Source: Grifola frondosa (Eukaryota; Basidiomycota; Agaricomycetes; Polyporales; Grifolaceae). Taken from it: a DNA stretch of 64,000 bases. This document shows positions 21,960-32,559 of this stretch, piece by piece. Position 1 is the stretch's first letter; the number at the start of each line of letters is the position of its first letter. Both the position numbers and the translations under genes were made by a program. Under the pieces are notes generated by a model, which did not search any database, was not told where the DNA came from, and was given only the letters and a program-made list of their open reading frames with translations. The DNA lies in NCBI GenBank assembly GCA_001683735.1, contig LUGG01000033.1:310001-374000 (forward strand), written 5' to 3'.

Positions 21960-24200
21960 GTCTCTGCCTCTCCGCACCTGAATATGTCGCTTATTCAATC
22001 CTTCCGTGCAATGACCTCCTCTCCATTGCACCATGTGTCGTCGATGGAGGAGGTCCTTCTCGCACCCGGGCCAAGCGTCAACAAACTATACTTCCCTGCC
22101 AGCGTGTTTGGTTTTTCAGGAAAGTTAGGGCTTTACCTAGCCCAGAGAAGGTCGAGTATCTGGACTGCAATCTTGCGGACAAGATGGGGAGCGGGTGCCG
22201 TGTGTTGTGATCGTGGCGTGCTAACTTCCATGTTAGGTGGATGCACATTTTGCACGATTCCACTTCCTTATGCCAATCATCGACAAACCGTCGTTCATGC
22301 GATGATACACGTTCCTAATGGATCATCGGAACGATCCTACTCTCGCCAAGAAACAGACCGCTTTTATTGCGCTTGTATGCGCTGTATTCGCAGTTGTGGC
22401 ACGCCTTGTGGAAGATCCACACTTATCGAAGGCTGATAACCTGGACGATGCCGGGATGGGCATGGTTTATTAAGAACGGTAATCGTATTCAGTTGCGATG
22501 ATCTGTGGCATCCTACTAACACCCGTTCAATCAGAGCGTTAATTTTACACTATATCAGCCATGTATCCATGCAGGTCGAGCATGTGCAGTGCTTCCTGCT
22601 AATGTCCTCATTCTTATGTTCCGTCAATTGCCTACCGCAGGCTTGGCTCCTCGTTGGACAGGCGGTGCGATCCGCTCAAGATATAGGTCTTCATGTGGGT
22701 ATCGCTCCGAATCAGTAGTCTAATTGGCTCACTTCTTGCTCGTCTAGCGATCTCCCCGTCGACTGCTTATCTCTCCCATCGAGAAGGAAACTCGCCGCAA
22801 GGTCTGGTGGGGAGTGTATACTCTTGATCAGATGTTGGCACTTGCATTCGGACGTCCTCTAGCTATTGAAGACGCCGATTGCGACGTCGAGCTAGCGGTA
22901 GAGATTACGACGAGAATCTCCCGGAGTATTTCTCAGGCGCGGCGATATCTCGCGACTCGCCGTCGTTGATGCGCGGATACGTGGAGCTGATCTCACTCTA
23001 CAAGATCGCCGGACAGGTTTTGCGCCAGGTGTATGCGCTCGACAAGTGCAAGGACAATCTCGAGTTAGAGAAGTGCACGGAGCTGCAGCGCGCAGTGGAC
23101 TCGCTCGACAAGAGTCTTACGAAGTGGTGCGACGACCTGCCGAGTATCTTCAAGTCGAATCCTATCACCGAGAAGCAGGTCACGATGGCTGCCGTGCTGT
23201 GTAGCCATTACTACTCTATCCTGACGACGTTGCGCCGAAACTTCTTACCTGTTCGGCGCGACCAGCCGATTGCCCCCGCTCGACAGCGAACGCCGTCTCC
23301 ACCGCCCGAGCGTGCATCCGCTTGGCGCCTTCTATCAAGGCCGTCGTTCCCCCGAACCACCATCTCGCTTTTTTCATTCAGAATCTTTTTAGCTCTGTGC
23401 TCATCATATTACTCTACGCAATGCACGCCACGGATCCAACAGCCTCTCACACTGCCATGGACGAAGCTAAGAGCTGCCTGACATGCTGGAGATCTGGGAG
23501 GGGCACTGGGCTGGGGCATGGAAGTGCAAGGAGCTGCTCGAGGACCTGACCGCGACAGTCAGTGAGGCAATCAAAGTTGCTGCAATGGGCATGTGAGGGT
23601 GTCTTCCAACGCATCATCCTCGGCGTCCCCTGCATCGTTTTATCGGATGGGAGGATGTCCGCGCCAATCTCGGTCACTGTCTCCGAGTGGCTCGTCAAGA
23701 GTAGGCCCCGGAAGAATTGGTCGCGTGATGTTCATCTGTCTCCCGGCAGGCACAGGCCACGCAGTTTCGTCCCGAGTGTGAGTGCTATTCCGAGACTTTT
23801 TGCGCCTTCACATGATATTCACGGTCGGCCCTAGCACTCTGTGTGAGGTCGACGTCCCGCAAATGGCCCCATGATGAGGACCTATTCTCAGATCCATACG
23901 CTATTGACCTGCCAAGCTCATACCTCAGCTGGTCGAACCTCAGTGCACACAGCTCTCCTGTATCCATGAATAGTCACCCATCGCCTCCTGAACAATCACT
24001 GGATGCTCAAGAACTGCGCCCCAGATGGCGTCCTCGTCTTCCTACAGCCCATTGAACATCCCCCAGTCTACGGCTGCTCCAGTGCCTCACGCGCATTTCG
24101 ACTATGATTATGGCTTGTCCCAGAGTCCATCCGAGAGGTGGAATGGTCGAGCAGGATGCCGCCCCTCCGGGATTGTGCATGCACCCAGTGCACGAAGCCC
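21960..24200 (+). pseudogene. captured fungal-type transcription factor (Fungal_trans family), degenerate
   Basis: Across several exons and frames this reads as a Zn2Cys6-type regulator. A degraded cysteine cluster with linker (PSPEKVEYLDCNLADKM) lies near 22040-22190. The Fungal_trans middle homology region follows: DAHFARFHFLMPIIDKPSFM, TAFIALVCAVFAVVARLVEDP, CFLLMSSFLCSVNCLPQAWL, VRSAQDIGLH and KVWWGVYTLDQMLALAFGRP (near 22800-22865). A helical C-terminal part runs at 22890-23590, and a Ser/Pro-rich tail at 23590-24150. Introns are retained, so it arrived as DNA, not cDNA. A stop codon replaces a residue in YYERAL (near 22470) and there are frameshifts, so no working factor is made. It lies entirely within one intron of the transposase, same strand. 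Confidence 0.7.
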
Positions 24201-26049
24201 ATCTCTTTGATATTCTGTTTAGCCATTTTTTCTTCTACTCCACATATTCTCTTGCATGCGATAACTTACCACATTCCCTTGACAGCCATTCACGAACGAT
24301 TTTCCTCGCGCTGACATACATGAACTTATCGCGCCCGATATCCTACATCAATTGATCAAAGGTACATTCAAAGACCACCTTGTTGACTGGGTGGAGCAGT
24401 ATCTAGTTCAAACGCACGGAAAAAGTCGTGCGCAGCACATTTTAGCGGATATCGATCGTCGGTGAGTGTCTTGTCATATTTTATCACCTTAAACTGAAGG
24501 TGTAAATGTATTTGTAGCATTGCTGTAGTGCCCCCATTTTCAGGCTTACGAAAATTCCATGAAGGACGCGGATTTAAGCAATGGACCGGAGACGATTCGA
24601 AGGCGCTCATGAAGGTATTTACCCTTATCGTCTTTAAAGTATTTACCGAGTTTTAATACCCATTGCAGGTTTATCTTCCTGCGATTGTTGGTCACGTTCC
24701 TAGAGAAATGGTTCGCGCTATTCGCGCCTTTCTCGAATTCTGCTACATTGTTCGACGGAACGTTCATACACCGAAGAGCCTACGTGCGCTGCAAGATGCT
24801 CTGGATCGATTCCATCATTACCGAACCATCTTTCAGACCACCGGTGTCCGCCTAGAAGGGTTCTCCCTTCCTCGGCAACATTCTCTTGTACATTATCAAT
24901 CACTCATCTGGGCATTTGGCGCTCCTAATGGTCTATGCTCTTCAATCACCGAATCAAAGCACATCGAGGCCGTCAAGGAGCCCTGGCGGCGATCGAGCCG
25001 CAACGAGCCTATGGGTGAGATATTGCTAACTAATCAACGAACTGATAAATTGGCAGCATCGCACGTGGACTTTAAGGAGCGGCAAATGCTCAACGGATCA
25101 TGTCTGTCTGAAATGATCCTTTCGCTCGGTAAGACATTACCATTTTAAAGTTTTTGTTTAAGGTATAATATGCCATCAGCACTAGATGCCGACATTGATC
25201 CTGCTCTCCAACCACTTGAAGAAGCTGAGATTTTGCGTGAAGCTGGCCGCCGGGAAAACAACGACGCTGATGATGGCGCAGTACCCGGTCCAACTGTTCT
25301 TTCTTACGTGGTCATGGCAGCAACCATTCGTGAGTGTTCATCTTGTTTCGAATATTGATATTTACATGTGCCGCAATATGTTCTGAATAGAGAGAAAGCA
25401 TGCCCGTCTTGCCGAACCACTTGGCATTGAAATTGGGCAACCACGCCTTCCTGAACTCATTCGTAGATTTCTGTACGACCAGTACAACCCGACGAGCGAT
25501 CTACCGGGGCTAGAAGTCCCGCTCGATGAATGTCCGCGATTCAAGGAAAAAGTATCCGTATTCTACTCTGCCGCCGCAACCTACTACGCACCTAGTGACC
25601 CCTCGGGCACTGGGGGAATGCACAGGGAGCATATCCGAGCGACACCGCTGTGGTGGGGGACTGCGCCACGATTTGACTGTATCTTCGTGAATCGTGATGC
25701 AGATATTGACGGATTTTTAGGTCTTGGAGTGGCAAGAGTTCTACTCTTCTTCTCATTCACATTTAACGACATCCGCTATCCATGTGCACTCGTGCATTGG
25801 TTCAAGCGAATTTCTGATGAACCCGATGAAGACACCGGCATGTACATCGTGAAGCCCGAGACCAAGCGCGGGTCACCTGTCATTTCTGTAATCCACTTGG
25901 ACTCAATCGTTCGAGCTGCACACCTAATTGGTGTCTACGGAAGCATGTGTATTCCAACTAATCTTCGAAATTATCAGTCACTCGACGCCTTCCGTGCATT
26001 CTATGTTAACAAATACGCTGACCATCATGCCTTCGAAACCATCTTCTAA

Positions 26050-26255
26050 CTTCTTATGCTCTCTTGCAACTGGTCAGTTGTAACTCTAAAGTATGCACTC
26101 TTTTCCTCTTCGTGACGTTCACTGAAGATTTTACATAGTTTGACAAGCATTCTGACGCTACCGATCCTTTTTTCTTACCTGAATCGCCGTTCGTTCTGTA
26201 TGCCTTTTGATATGATGATCTGCAGCTCACAATGAATTTCTAGTCGTCATCTTCT
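26050..26255. other. transposase 3' flank, no gene seen
   Basis: About 200 bp between the transposase stop and the first captured exon. It contains A/T-rich stretches that could include the transposase polyadenylation signal; nothing specific is identified. Confidence 0.4.
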
Positions 26256-26707
26256 GGGTACGGGAAGGGAGTCCGAAGCTCGAAAGGTAGTGGCGGAGCT
26301 GAATGGTGTGCCAGAAGACGATCCAGTTGTGGTGGATATTGTAGAAGAGCTGGAGGTTGGTATCAAGGCAGAGAATGAGGGAAGCAAGTCGACGTGGATG
26401 GAGTGCTTCTCTGCGCGCAATGGTCTCTGGAAGAGGACAATAAACGGTATGGTGCTGCGGTTCGTCCGGCAGTTGAATGGACAGAACTTCTACTGTGAGT
26501 ATCTTGTGCAACGATGTCATGCCTCATGTTGACGATCTTCTCTCAAACGCTCAGACTACTACGGCAATACGTTCTTCAAGAGTGCTGGAACAACGTACGT
26601 GGATTACCACCAATATCTATTTCATTCTTTGCTGACAACGTATGTGTACGCTCAGCCCATCCACCATTCAGGCCATCCTCGGAGGCGTGTCTGTGGTTGG
26701 AACAGCA
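26256..26707 (+). pseudogene. captured fragment of an MFS sugar transporter
   Basis: Three consecutive exons (about 26256-26493, 26555-26597, 26656-26707) encode part of a hexose-transporter-like protein: ELNGVPEDDPVVVDIVEEL, STWMECFSARNGLWKRTING, MVLRFVRQLNGQNFY, YYGNTFFKSAGTT and STIQAILGGVSVVGT. This corresponds to the large cytoplasmic loop and helix 7 region of fungal sugar porters, where the QLNGQNFYYYYG-type motif is characteristic. Both ends of the gene are missing. The introns are retained. It runs straight into the amidohydrolase piece near 26740. Confidence 0.85.
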
Positions 26708-26756
26708 TACTTTCCTATGGCTCGCTTTCATGATTTATAGACTCGCCCTTCGCTCA

Positions 26757-27963
26757 AACCTACACGACTACTACCTCGCCATCAATCTCCCTCCCCGCGC
26801 AGCCGCCACTCTCTCTCACTGCAGGTCTCTCCATTCGCCTCCAGGCCCATCTTCCAACTTCGCTGCCTGGTACCAGGCCCACTCTCCTACAGAATGCCAA
26901 GGTCTGGACAGCCCAGCAGAACGGCACCGAAGTCATCCTCGCCGACATCCTGCTCGACAATGGCCTCATTAAAGGCATCAGGCACGTCGGTTGTGCAGCC
27001 ATAGAGGCCTACAACGACTTGGTCGTGATCGACTTGAAGCTTGCATGGGTTATGCCTGGGTAGGTACTTGCACGCGGCTCTGCAGCATTCTTGTCTGATC
27101 CTCACGCTTCTGCAGAATAGTAGACCTGCACTCGCACCTCGGTGACACATCCAGTCCAGAACTAGACGGTGCCAGCGGCGACGACAACTCCCTCAAGGGC
27201 CCCGTCCGACCGTGGCTACACGCACTGGACAGCTTGAACATGCACGACGAGTCCCACGCGCTCTCCATTGCAGGCGGCGCCACAACTGCGGTATGTGATT
27301 CTCCGTGAGACCTCCAACCTCACAGCACTCACCCTCCATGACAGCTGGTTCTCCCAGGATCTACCAATGCCATTGATGCGCACCTCATCTGCGTGTTTAT
27401 GCCTGTCCTTTGCTCGGCGGGCAGGGCTTCACGATCAAGTTGCGCAAGACACCGGAGCGCTCGCCCTCCTCGATGCTCCTCGAGCCGCCATATAAAATTA
27501 ACACCTCGTTCCTCGAGGCCGGAGGCAACCCACGGTGGCATCAGATGAAGTGAACAGTCTGTCCACATATTTGATGTACCTCGCTTAATGGGTCATGTAG
27601 ACATGCATGCATTCCATGTGACAGTAGAAGCGATCGTCAAGCTAACGCTTCTTCGAATTCGCATAGGGCGGAACCACAGTATGTCTTGCTCACTTCTAAT
27701 TGTATTTGGATTCACGGGTCTGGATAAATAGGCTGGGTGTATGGACAGACGCACCATCTAGGGTTTCCGCGAAACGTGAGTGCAGTAAATCCACAAATCT
27801 GCTGAGCTCGCTCAACGTTGCGTCTGGTTAGCTATAACAAGGCGCGGGAGATCAAAGAGGCACAGGACCAGTACTGCGCAAACGCTCTTAGAGGGGACTG
27901 GGATACGCTGACCACCACCGCTTTTCCCGAGGATATCCAGATGCTCGGTCTCGTGAACGCAGG
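26757..27963 (+). pseudogene. captured fragment of an amidohydrolase (metal-dependent hydrolase)
   Basis: The frame near 26860-27060 gives the beta-sandwich start of amidohydrolases (LLQNAKVWTAQQNGTEVI, LADILLDNGLIKGIRHVG, LAWVMPG). The next exon has the metal-binding H-x-H motif in VDLHSHLGDTSSPELDG, then PVRPWLHALDSLNMHDES and IAGGATTA. Further exons give IKLRKTPERSPSSMLLEPPY, VYGQTH-like sequence near 27740 and YNKAREIKEAQDQYCANAL near 27830-27890. The catalytic C-terminal half is absent. Several frame changes make it non-functional. Same strand as the transposase. Confidence 0.8.
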
Positions 27964-27984
27964 GTGCGGCAGTGGCTGACAAGT

Positions 27985-28530
27985 GGAGAATTACTTACGG
28001 GAGACGTTGAGGGCTGTGCAGAACAAGACTGTGCAGCATGGCGCGGCACTACGGCTGGGTGTCGCAGGTATGGGAGGGAAGAATGCGGAGGCCTACGACG
28101 ACCTGAAGGAGACACTGTTCGCGGATTCCACCGTCGCGGGAGAGGCCATCTGGTTATGCTATGGGTCTGATTATGCTCGGTACCGCGGATGCCACTAGCG
28201 CAGAGGGGATGTTTATGTATACGCGCCAGACTTGGCACGCGAAGATCATTCATAGTCACTATTGGTCTGGCTTTCATCTTCTACGGGAGACAGGAGGAGG
28301 CGGACGACATGGTGAAATCACTCATGGCCGAGAAGGTAATGTAGATGGACTATCAGACTCATTTTAGACTTACCAATCCTTTCATAGGATCCCATCTTGC
28401 GATATGGCGGACCTATACACTCGCGCTTGCGTCCGCTGGTACCTCAAACAATGACGTTGTCCGCCAACTATTGCATATCGCAGTTTCGGACACGTCTGAC
28501 GATGTCGGACGGTGGACAGTGGCTGGCCCG
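27985..28530 (+). pseudogene. RPN2: captured fragment of 26S proteasome subunit RPN2, first piece
   Basis: The sequence encodes PC-repeat (proteasome/cyclosome repeat) exons of the base subunit Rpn2/PSMD1: VENYLRETLRAVQNKTVQHG, LRLGVAGMGGKNAEAYDDL, KETLFADSTVAGEA, GLIMLGTADATSAE, then DPILRYGG, AGTSNNDVVRQLLHIAVSDT and SDDVGR. In the cell Rpn2 scaffolds the proteasome base; this is only an internal part and carries frame changes. It breaks off mid-exon near 28530 and resumes near 29700. Confidence 0.85.
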
Positions 28531-29700
28531 CATGCTCACGGTCATCATCATCCCCGAGGTGGAGCTCGTCATGGTCCGCACCCTGCCCCCAATATCCGTC
28601 TCCCCGAACTCCAGCCCAAACCTGCCACTCATGCGCTCCATCTCCTCCATCTCATCCTCTCTACCAGCACAGTGGAGCCCAGCGTGGAGCGGAGGGCGTG
28701 CCCATACAGCATGCTCGCGCTGCTCCACGCGGTGCTCCCGGCCTTGCTGATGTTCCCTGGGGCATTGATATTCGTCCGCAAGGGTGCATCGCTCGTTGCC
28801 GCCCATTGTTTGCTGAGCAACCTCTCCCCCTTCCAAGCCTCCCCGACCGGTCCTGGTGGGCGTGCCCTTCTTCTTGCCCCACACCCACCGAGCAACATAC
28901 GCTCCACCGAGGGCGGCACGGACAGGGAAGCCAGTAGCGGGTGCATTCCCGTGCGGCACAATCTGTTCCGCGTCGATTTGCGTGGTGGGCACCAGCATGG
29001 GTGCGTTGAACACGCCGCCCTCGAGGTTGGCTATTGACGGGAAGTTCGCCGCAGCGCCTGTTGCCAGAATGCGGGAGGGCAGCGGCGCGTAGTCATACGG
29101 GTCGAACGGCAGGCCCATGGTGTTGCTGTTATTTGTCGGACGTTTCTGTTGGCCGCCGGAAACAGGCCGTATAGCCTATTCCCCCTCTGGCCCAAGACGC
29201 AAGTGAAAAGAGACAATATGTTGCCATGTTGACCAGCAGGTGAGTGCGGATTTTCTTGTGTGGTCAGATATAATCATTGTGCTGATGGACATGCAGGAAC
29301 GCGGACGCGCCAACAGCCCTTGTGCGTGACATGTACACCAAGAGCTGGCCTTCGTATCGTCTCATTGCCATTGCCCCTCCGGGCGGGTCAATAGGGTATG
29401 TTATTGAATTTATCATCGAATCCGTGGCTGCTGACCATCGTCTATAGTCTGGATGACAAGCTCTTCAGTTTCTGGTTACTCCAAGGCGATAGCTACCCGT
29501 TCTCGCACGTCAAGGGCATCTTTCGCTTTCAAACCGGTGTCAAGGTCAACGAGTTCCGCGACCTCCGCGCGAATCCATGATGTCTCCTCGAGAGCCAGAT
29601 TCTCTCATTCCGCGTGCGCCGGCCCCACGTCATTGCCACAGGTGTCCTCGGCGCGAGTGCTGGGCGCGTGCGCACCAGCCACTCCTTGTTGGAAGGAAAT
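28531..29700. other. insert splitting the RPN2 fragment (unidentified gene pieces)
   Basis: About 1.17 kb separates two halves of one RPN2 exon. On the minus strand 29118 to about 28700 encodes a plausible N-terminus (MGLPFDPYDYAPLPSRILAT, GFPVRAALGGAYVARW), and frames down to 28531 continue a related reading (GSTAWSSASMLYGHALRSTL). On the plus strand 29298-29580 encodes two short exon-like pieces (LVRDMYTKSWPSYRLIAIAP and DDKLFSFWLLQGDSYPF). I recognise neither. They may be further captured host fragments. No transposon tips are evident at the edges. Confidence 0.5.
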
Positions 29701-30290
29701 GTGGGACGGGGGCAAGCAGAGCGGCAGTCACTTCCCTAGCATTCTTGGTCTTCAAAAATCCGTGCTGTTCCACGAATTGTCCAGCTCTTGAGCGAGAGCT
29801 ACAATCCTTATGTGCGCTGCGGCGCGACCCTTGCCTTAGGTATTGCTTGTGCAGCACAGGCTTGGAGGTACGATCACACCTTCCTGTTAGCGTCATCCAC
29901 TTATATATCGCACCTTTCCGTACTGCAGGATGCAATCGAGATCTTAGAGCACATGACGAAGCATACTGTAGACTTCGTTCGTCAAGGCGCTTTCATCGCT
30001 CTCGGCATGGTCCTCGTCGAGCAATCCGAAGCGTCATCTCCACCTCTGGCTTCCACACGCGCACTGTACCAGAAGATCATTTCTGACAAGCATAAGGACC
30101 CAATGGCTTGTTTCGGCATACCCCTCGGACAGGGGTTGATTGATGCTGGTGGTCGAAACGTCACAATCAGTCTTCAAAGTAGAGCCGGAAGCCGCAATAC
30201 CAGTGCAATTGTGGGCATTGTTTTGTTCTGCCAGTTCTGGTACTGGTATCCTCTAGCGCGCCTGCCTTGCATTCGAGCCCACGGGTAGAG
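29701..30290 (+). pseudogene. RPN2: captured fragment of 26S proteasome subunit RPN2, second piece
   Basis: Continues the first piece at VTSLAFLVFKNP, then LSESYNPYVRCGATLALGIA, QDAIEILEHMTK, DFVRQGAFIALGMVLVEQSE, ASTRALYQKIISDKHKDPMA, GQGLIDAGGRNVTISLQSRA and NTSAIVGIVLFCQFWYWYPL, which is near the C-terminal end of Rpn2 proteins. One intron (about 29870-29930) is retained. Recognisable tail sequence after 30360 (PKFGF-like, then FAYLPPV-like) is degraded. Confidence 0.85.
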
Positions 30291-30940
30291 TCTTAGCGGC
30301 GACTTCCAGGTGAGCAGACGAGTTGTCCGACAATGGGAAATGACTAAAATTAAGTTGTTGTTTTCTAGGCATCTAAATTTGGCTTCATCTCAATGCCAAA
30401 CCTAGCTTGTTTGCCTACCTCCTGTGATGAAATCACCGAAGGAAGAGGCCGTGGCAAGGGAAACAGTCAATTTCAGCGAACACTCCGAGAAACAGGCGGA
30501 TTGCATGGATATGGCAGACGGTACAGTTTGAAAATTGATTTACATCTTTGAAATACATACCAGGATTTCCAGCCTTTGTAGAGGAATAAGTCGTCGTCAG
30601 TACATCAGTTGGCGGTGAGGGCGGGTAAGCATAACAAGCGCAGAAGTGCGCTTCGGTTTTCTTTTTCTGTGGTGCTGTTATTCCTTAAATATCTCTTACA
30701 TGCCTGTGCGGTCTGACGAGCACTCAGGAGTCCAGAAAAAAAGTACTTGTAAGACGCCACAGCGAGCCCAGGAGGCTCAGAATTCATTTTGACTGTTACC
30801 ACTTTTATCCTTAAATTCTCTTATTTGAGCTGTAACACCTGAATTTCACTCAGAAAGTCATTTTTTCGCCTCTCTTATGTGCCTGAAATGCCTGATCAAG
30901 CTTATATAAGGCAAAAAAGTCGAATAAGCAGGAATTGGGA
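30291..30940. other. right subterminal region of the giant element
   Basis: No intact gene. The first 200 bp may hold the decayed RPN2 tail. The remainder is A/T-rich with words (TTAAATTCTCTTATT, AAAAAAGTCGAATAAG) that mirror the left subterminal zone, ending at the TTTGCTGATG tip. Confidence 0.5.
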
Positions 30941-30952
30941 TTTGCTGATGTA

Positions 30953-31190
30953 TCCGGTACTCGTTAAGCTACTTAAGTAGAATAGAGTCGTCTTGTAAGG
31001 TAATCGGGATGCAAGACATTCAATGGAACAAAACAACAAAGAGAACAATACAAACAAGAGAAAGTCGACCGTGCGTGTATTGTAAACACACCGTACAATA
31101 ACGAAGTCTCAGATTGCAACAGTCTCCTCATACTACTCGCACTCCCTTCAATCACTCTTATCGTCTGCCTCGCACTCTCAAGTTGACTTT
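30953..31190. repeat. probable continuation of the Copia LTR beyond the giant element
   Basis: No gene. If the 15.1 kb element inserted at TA in the Copia LTR/leader (break at 15836), this sequence should be the far part of that LTR. It is A/C-rich with no coding potential. I cannot confirm the LTR edge; a terminal TG/CA near 31190 is not evident. Confidence 0.35.
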
Positions 31191-31259
31191 CTCACCAGCA
31201 TCGCGCGGACACCCTCCCCAGCATACCATAAGAGCAACGATCCTGGGAAGTTCTAACCG

Positions 31260-32315
31260 GTTCTCTTAAAAACACTCTGGCTGGCGGAGTGCAGTGCGTG
31301 TCTTCCCTCTTCGCTTGGTGCTCCGCGTATCTGACTCTGACCATCCCTTGCAGCGCACTAATACGCGTACCCCTCCTCGGCGACCTCTTCGCGTCTGGCG
31401 TCCTCCACGACCCCCGCACCGTCCCTGCTGCTCTAGTAGCGCCTGCGCACCCTGCAGGATGACCTCATGGTACTGGTGACGGAACTCCGGACCTCTCAAA
31501 CCAGCTGCTGGCCGAGAACGAGGTGGAGCCCAGAGTTGATCCGCGGCATAGTCGACGTGAAGCAGCGTCTGGAGAAGATCGGCAAGGTGAAAGAGGGCAG
31601 AGGGGAAGCTCGTGAATATGATGCTTTGCGAGGAGAACGGACATGCGAGCCAGAACGAAGAGGTCAAGGCGCGCGAACCTCATCGGCTCACCCACCATGA
31701 CACTCGATGAGGCAAGCATATTTCGCCACAAGGCCGAACTAATCAGATCACACATAGGTTTAACCGCTCCCGCCCCCGCTCCTTCCTACGTTAAATGCCT
31801 TAACCTGCAAATGACCCTGCTCATCCATCCCCGCCACATTAGCTCTGTCTCCCACTTGCCGAAGCTCTCCGGCTGTCTTCTAGCATGACCACACAGCAAC
31901 GCGGCGTTCGTCCCTCCACAGGCTCCGCCTCCTCGCACCCCGCCTTGCCAGCGACCACCAGCGCACCAGCGCCGGCCGATGACAGTGCTAAAGCATCTGA
32001 GGCCGGTACTCACATACCTCGCGTCGCCGCTCCTGCACATTCTCACACGCCTGCACGTACTCGACGCGCTGCACATATCTGCGACAGTGTTCAAGGGTAC
32101 ACTGGAGGGCCTTGAGGAGCAGGGCTGGGTGCACCGCGCGCTGGATGAGCTCGTGCGGTGGCGGGCGTGGAGAAGAGCGTGGGCGAGAACGAGGCTCTTA
32201 TACGGGAGCTACAGGAGACACGAGCATGTTGTGAACCTCAGACTGCGTGTGGAAGCGCTGAAGGCGGCTGATGAAACTGAGGCGCCTGCTCTGCCCTTAT
32301 ACCTGGGGCGTTGAC
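31260..32315 (+). pseudogene. dynamitin-like (dynactin subunit 2) pseudogene, array copy 1
   Basis: In shifting frames the segment reads TELRTSNQLLAENEV-like, then LIRGIVDVKQRLEKIGKVKE (31535-31595), STMTLDEASIF (31690), a stretch like LNLQMTLLIHPRHISSVS (31800-31850), and LRPVLTYLASPLLHILTRLH with ALHISATVFKGTLEGLEEQG (31990-32120), ending ELVRW and VEALKAADE. This order matches the helical coiled-coil half of dynamitin, a dynactin shoulder subunit needed for dynein cargo transport. It lacks the N-terminal part and has several frame breaks. The assignment rests on my memory of basidiomycete dynamitins and needs a profile search. Confidence 0.55.
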
Positions 32316-32559
32316 ATTCTCATATTGCTAGCAGCGTGCCATGACGGCAATCGACGGCATCGATCGTGTCTCTTGAGGCTGTTTCCCTGTCCGTGAGCAC
32401 TTGCCGATTGTAGTCTCGTTACTGCTGAACTCGAAGGCCAGCGCTCACATGCACGTGTATGACATAGCGAGACCTAGTTGGTTAGCTGGCTGCGCCCGTC
32501 ATGCAAATGGTGCCTCTAATCCCGATTTCACGTGGGATATGGACGATAATTCGTACTCT

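Larger units (their letters stand above)
19273..26049 (+). pseudogene. KDZ/Plavaka transposase of the second family, disrupted
   Basis: The N-terminus carries a C2H2 finger (CLVISCKRWFKNASGRTKH), followed by an acidic linker and family blocks: [152 protein letters not shown] and AFYVNKYADHHAFETIF with a stop at 26049. The D residues in LGSDKTT and APDILHQ are likely catalytic. Frameshifts occur in a 7-G run (19579-19585), near 20311 (one extra base) and near 20900 (one base missing). One intron, 21209-24285, is 3.08 kb instead of about 55 nt because foreign DNA lies inside it. Exons after it (24286 onward) read well. Confidence 0.85.
15839..30950. mobile_element. giant KDZ/Plavaka-type transposon (15.1 kb) carrying captured host gene pieces
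   Basis: The left tip CATCAGCAAAACTCG (15839) and right tip TTTGCTGATG (ending 30950) are inverted and match the tips of the 7.5 kb Plavaka. Both are flanked by TA (15837-15838; 30951-30952). The subterminal zones also match in inverted orientation (TTTTTTGACTTAT against GTCGAATAAG/CTTTTTTG words). Inside lie the two-gene transposon core (accessory gene 16596-19039, transposase 19273-26049), then pieces of unrelated host genes, all sense to the transposase. The assignment of both tips to one element rests on tip, flank and content agreement and is not proven by an empty site. Confidence 0.7.

Noticed and set aside
28345..29037. Plus-strand 230-codon open frame
   Set aside because: Only its start (AGTSNNDVVRQLLHI) is real RPN2 sequence; the rest is antisense to another readable frame with low-complexity composition.
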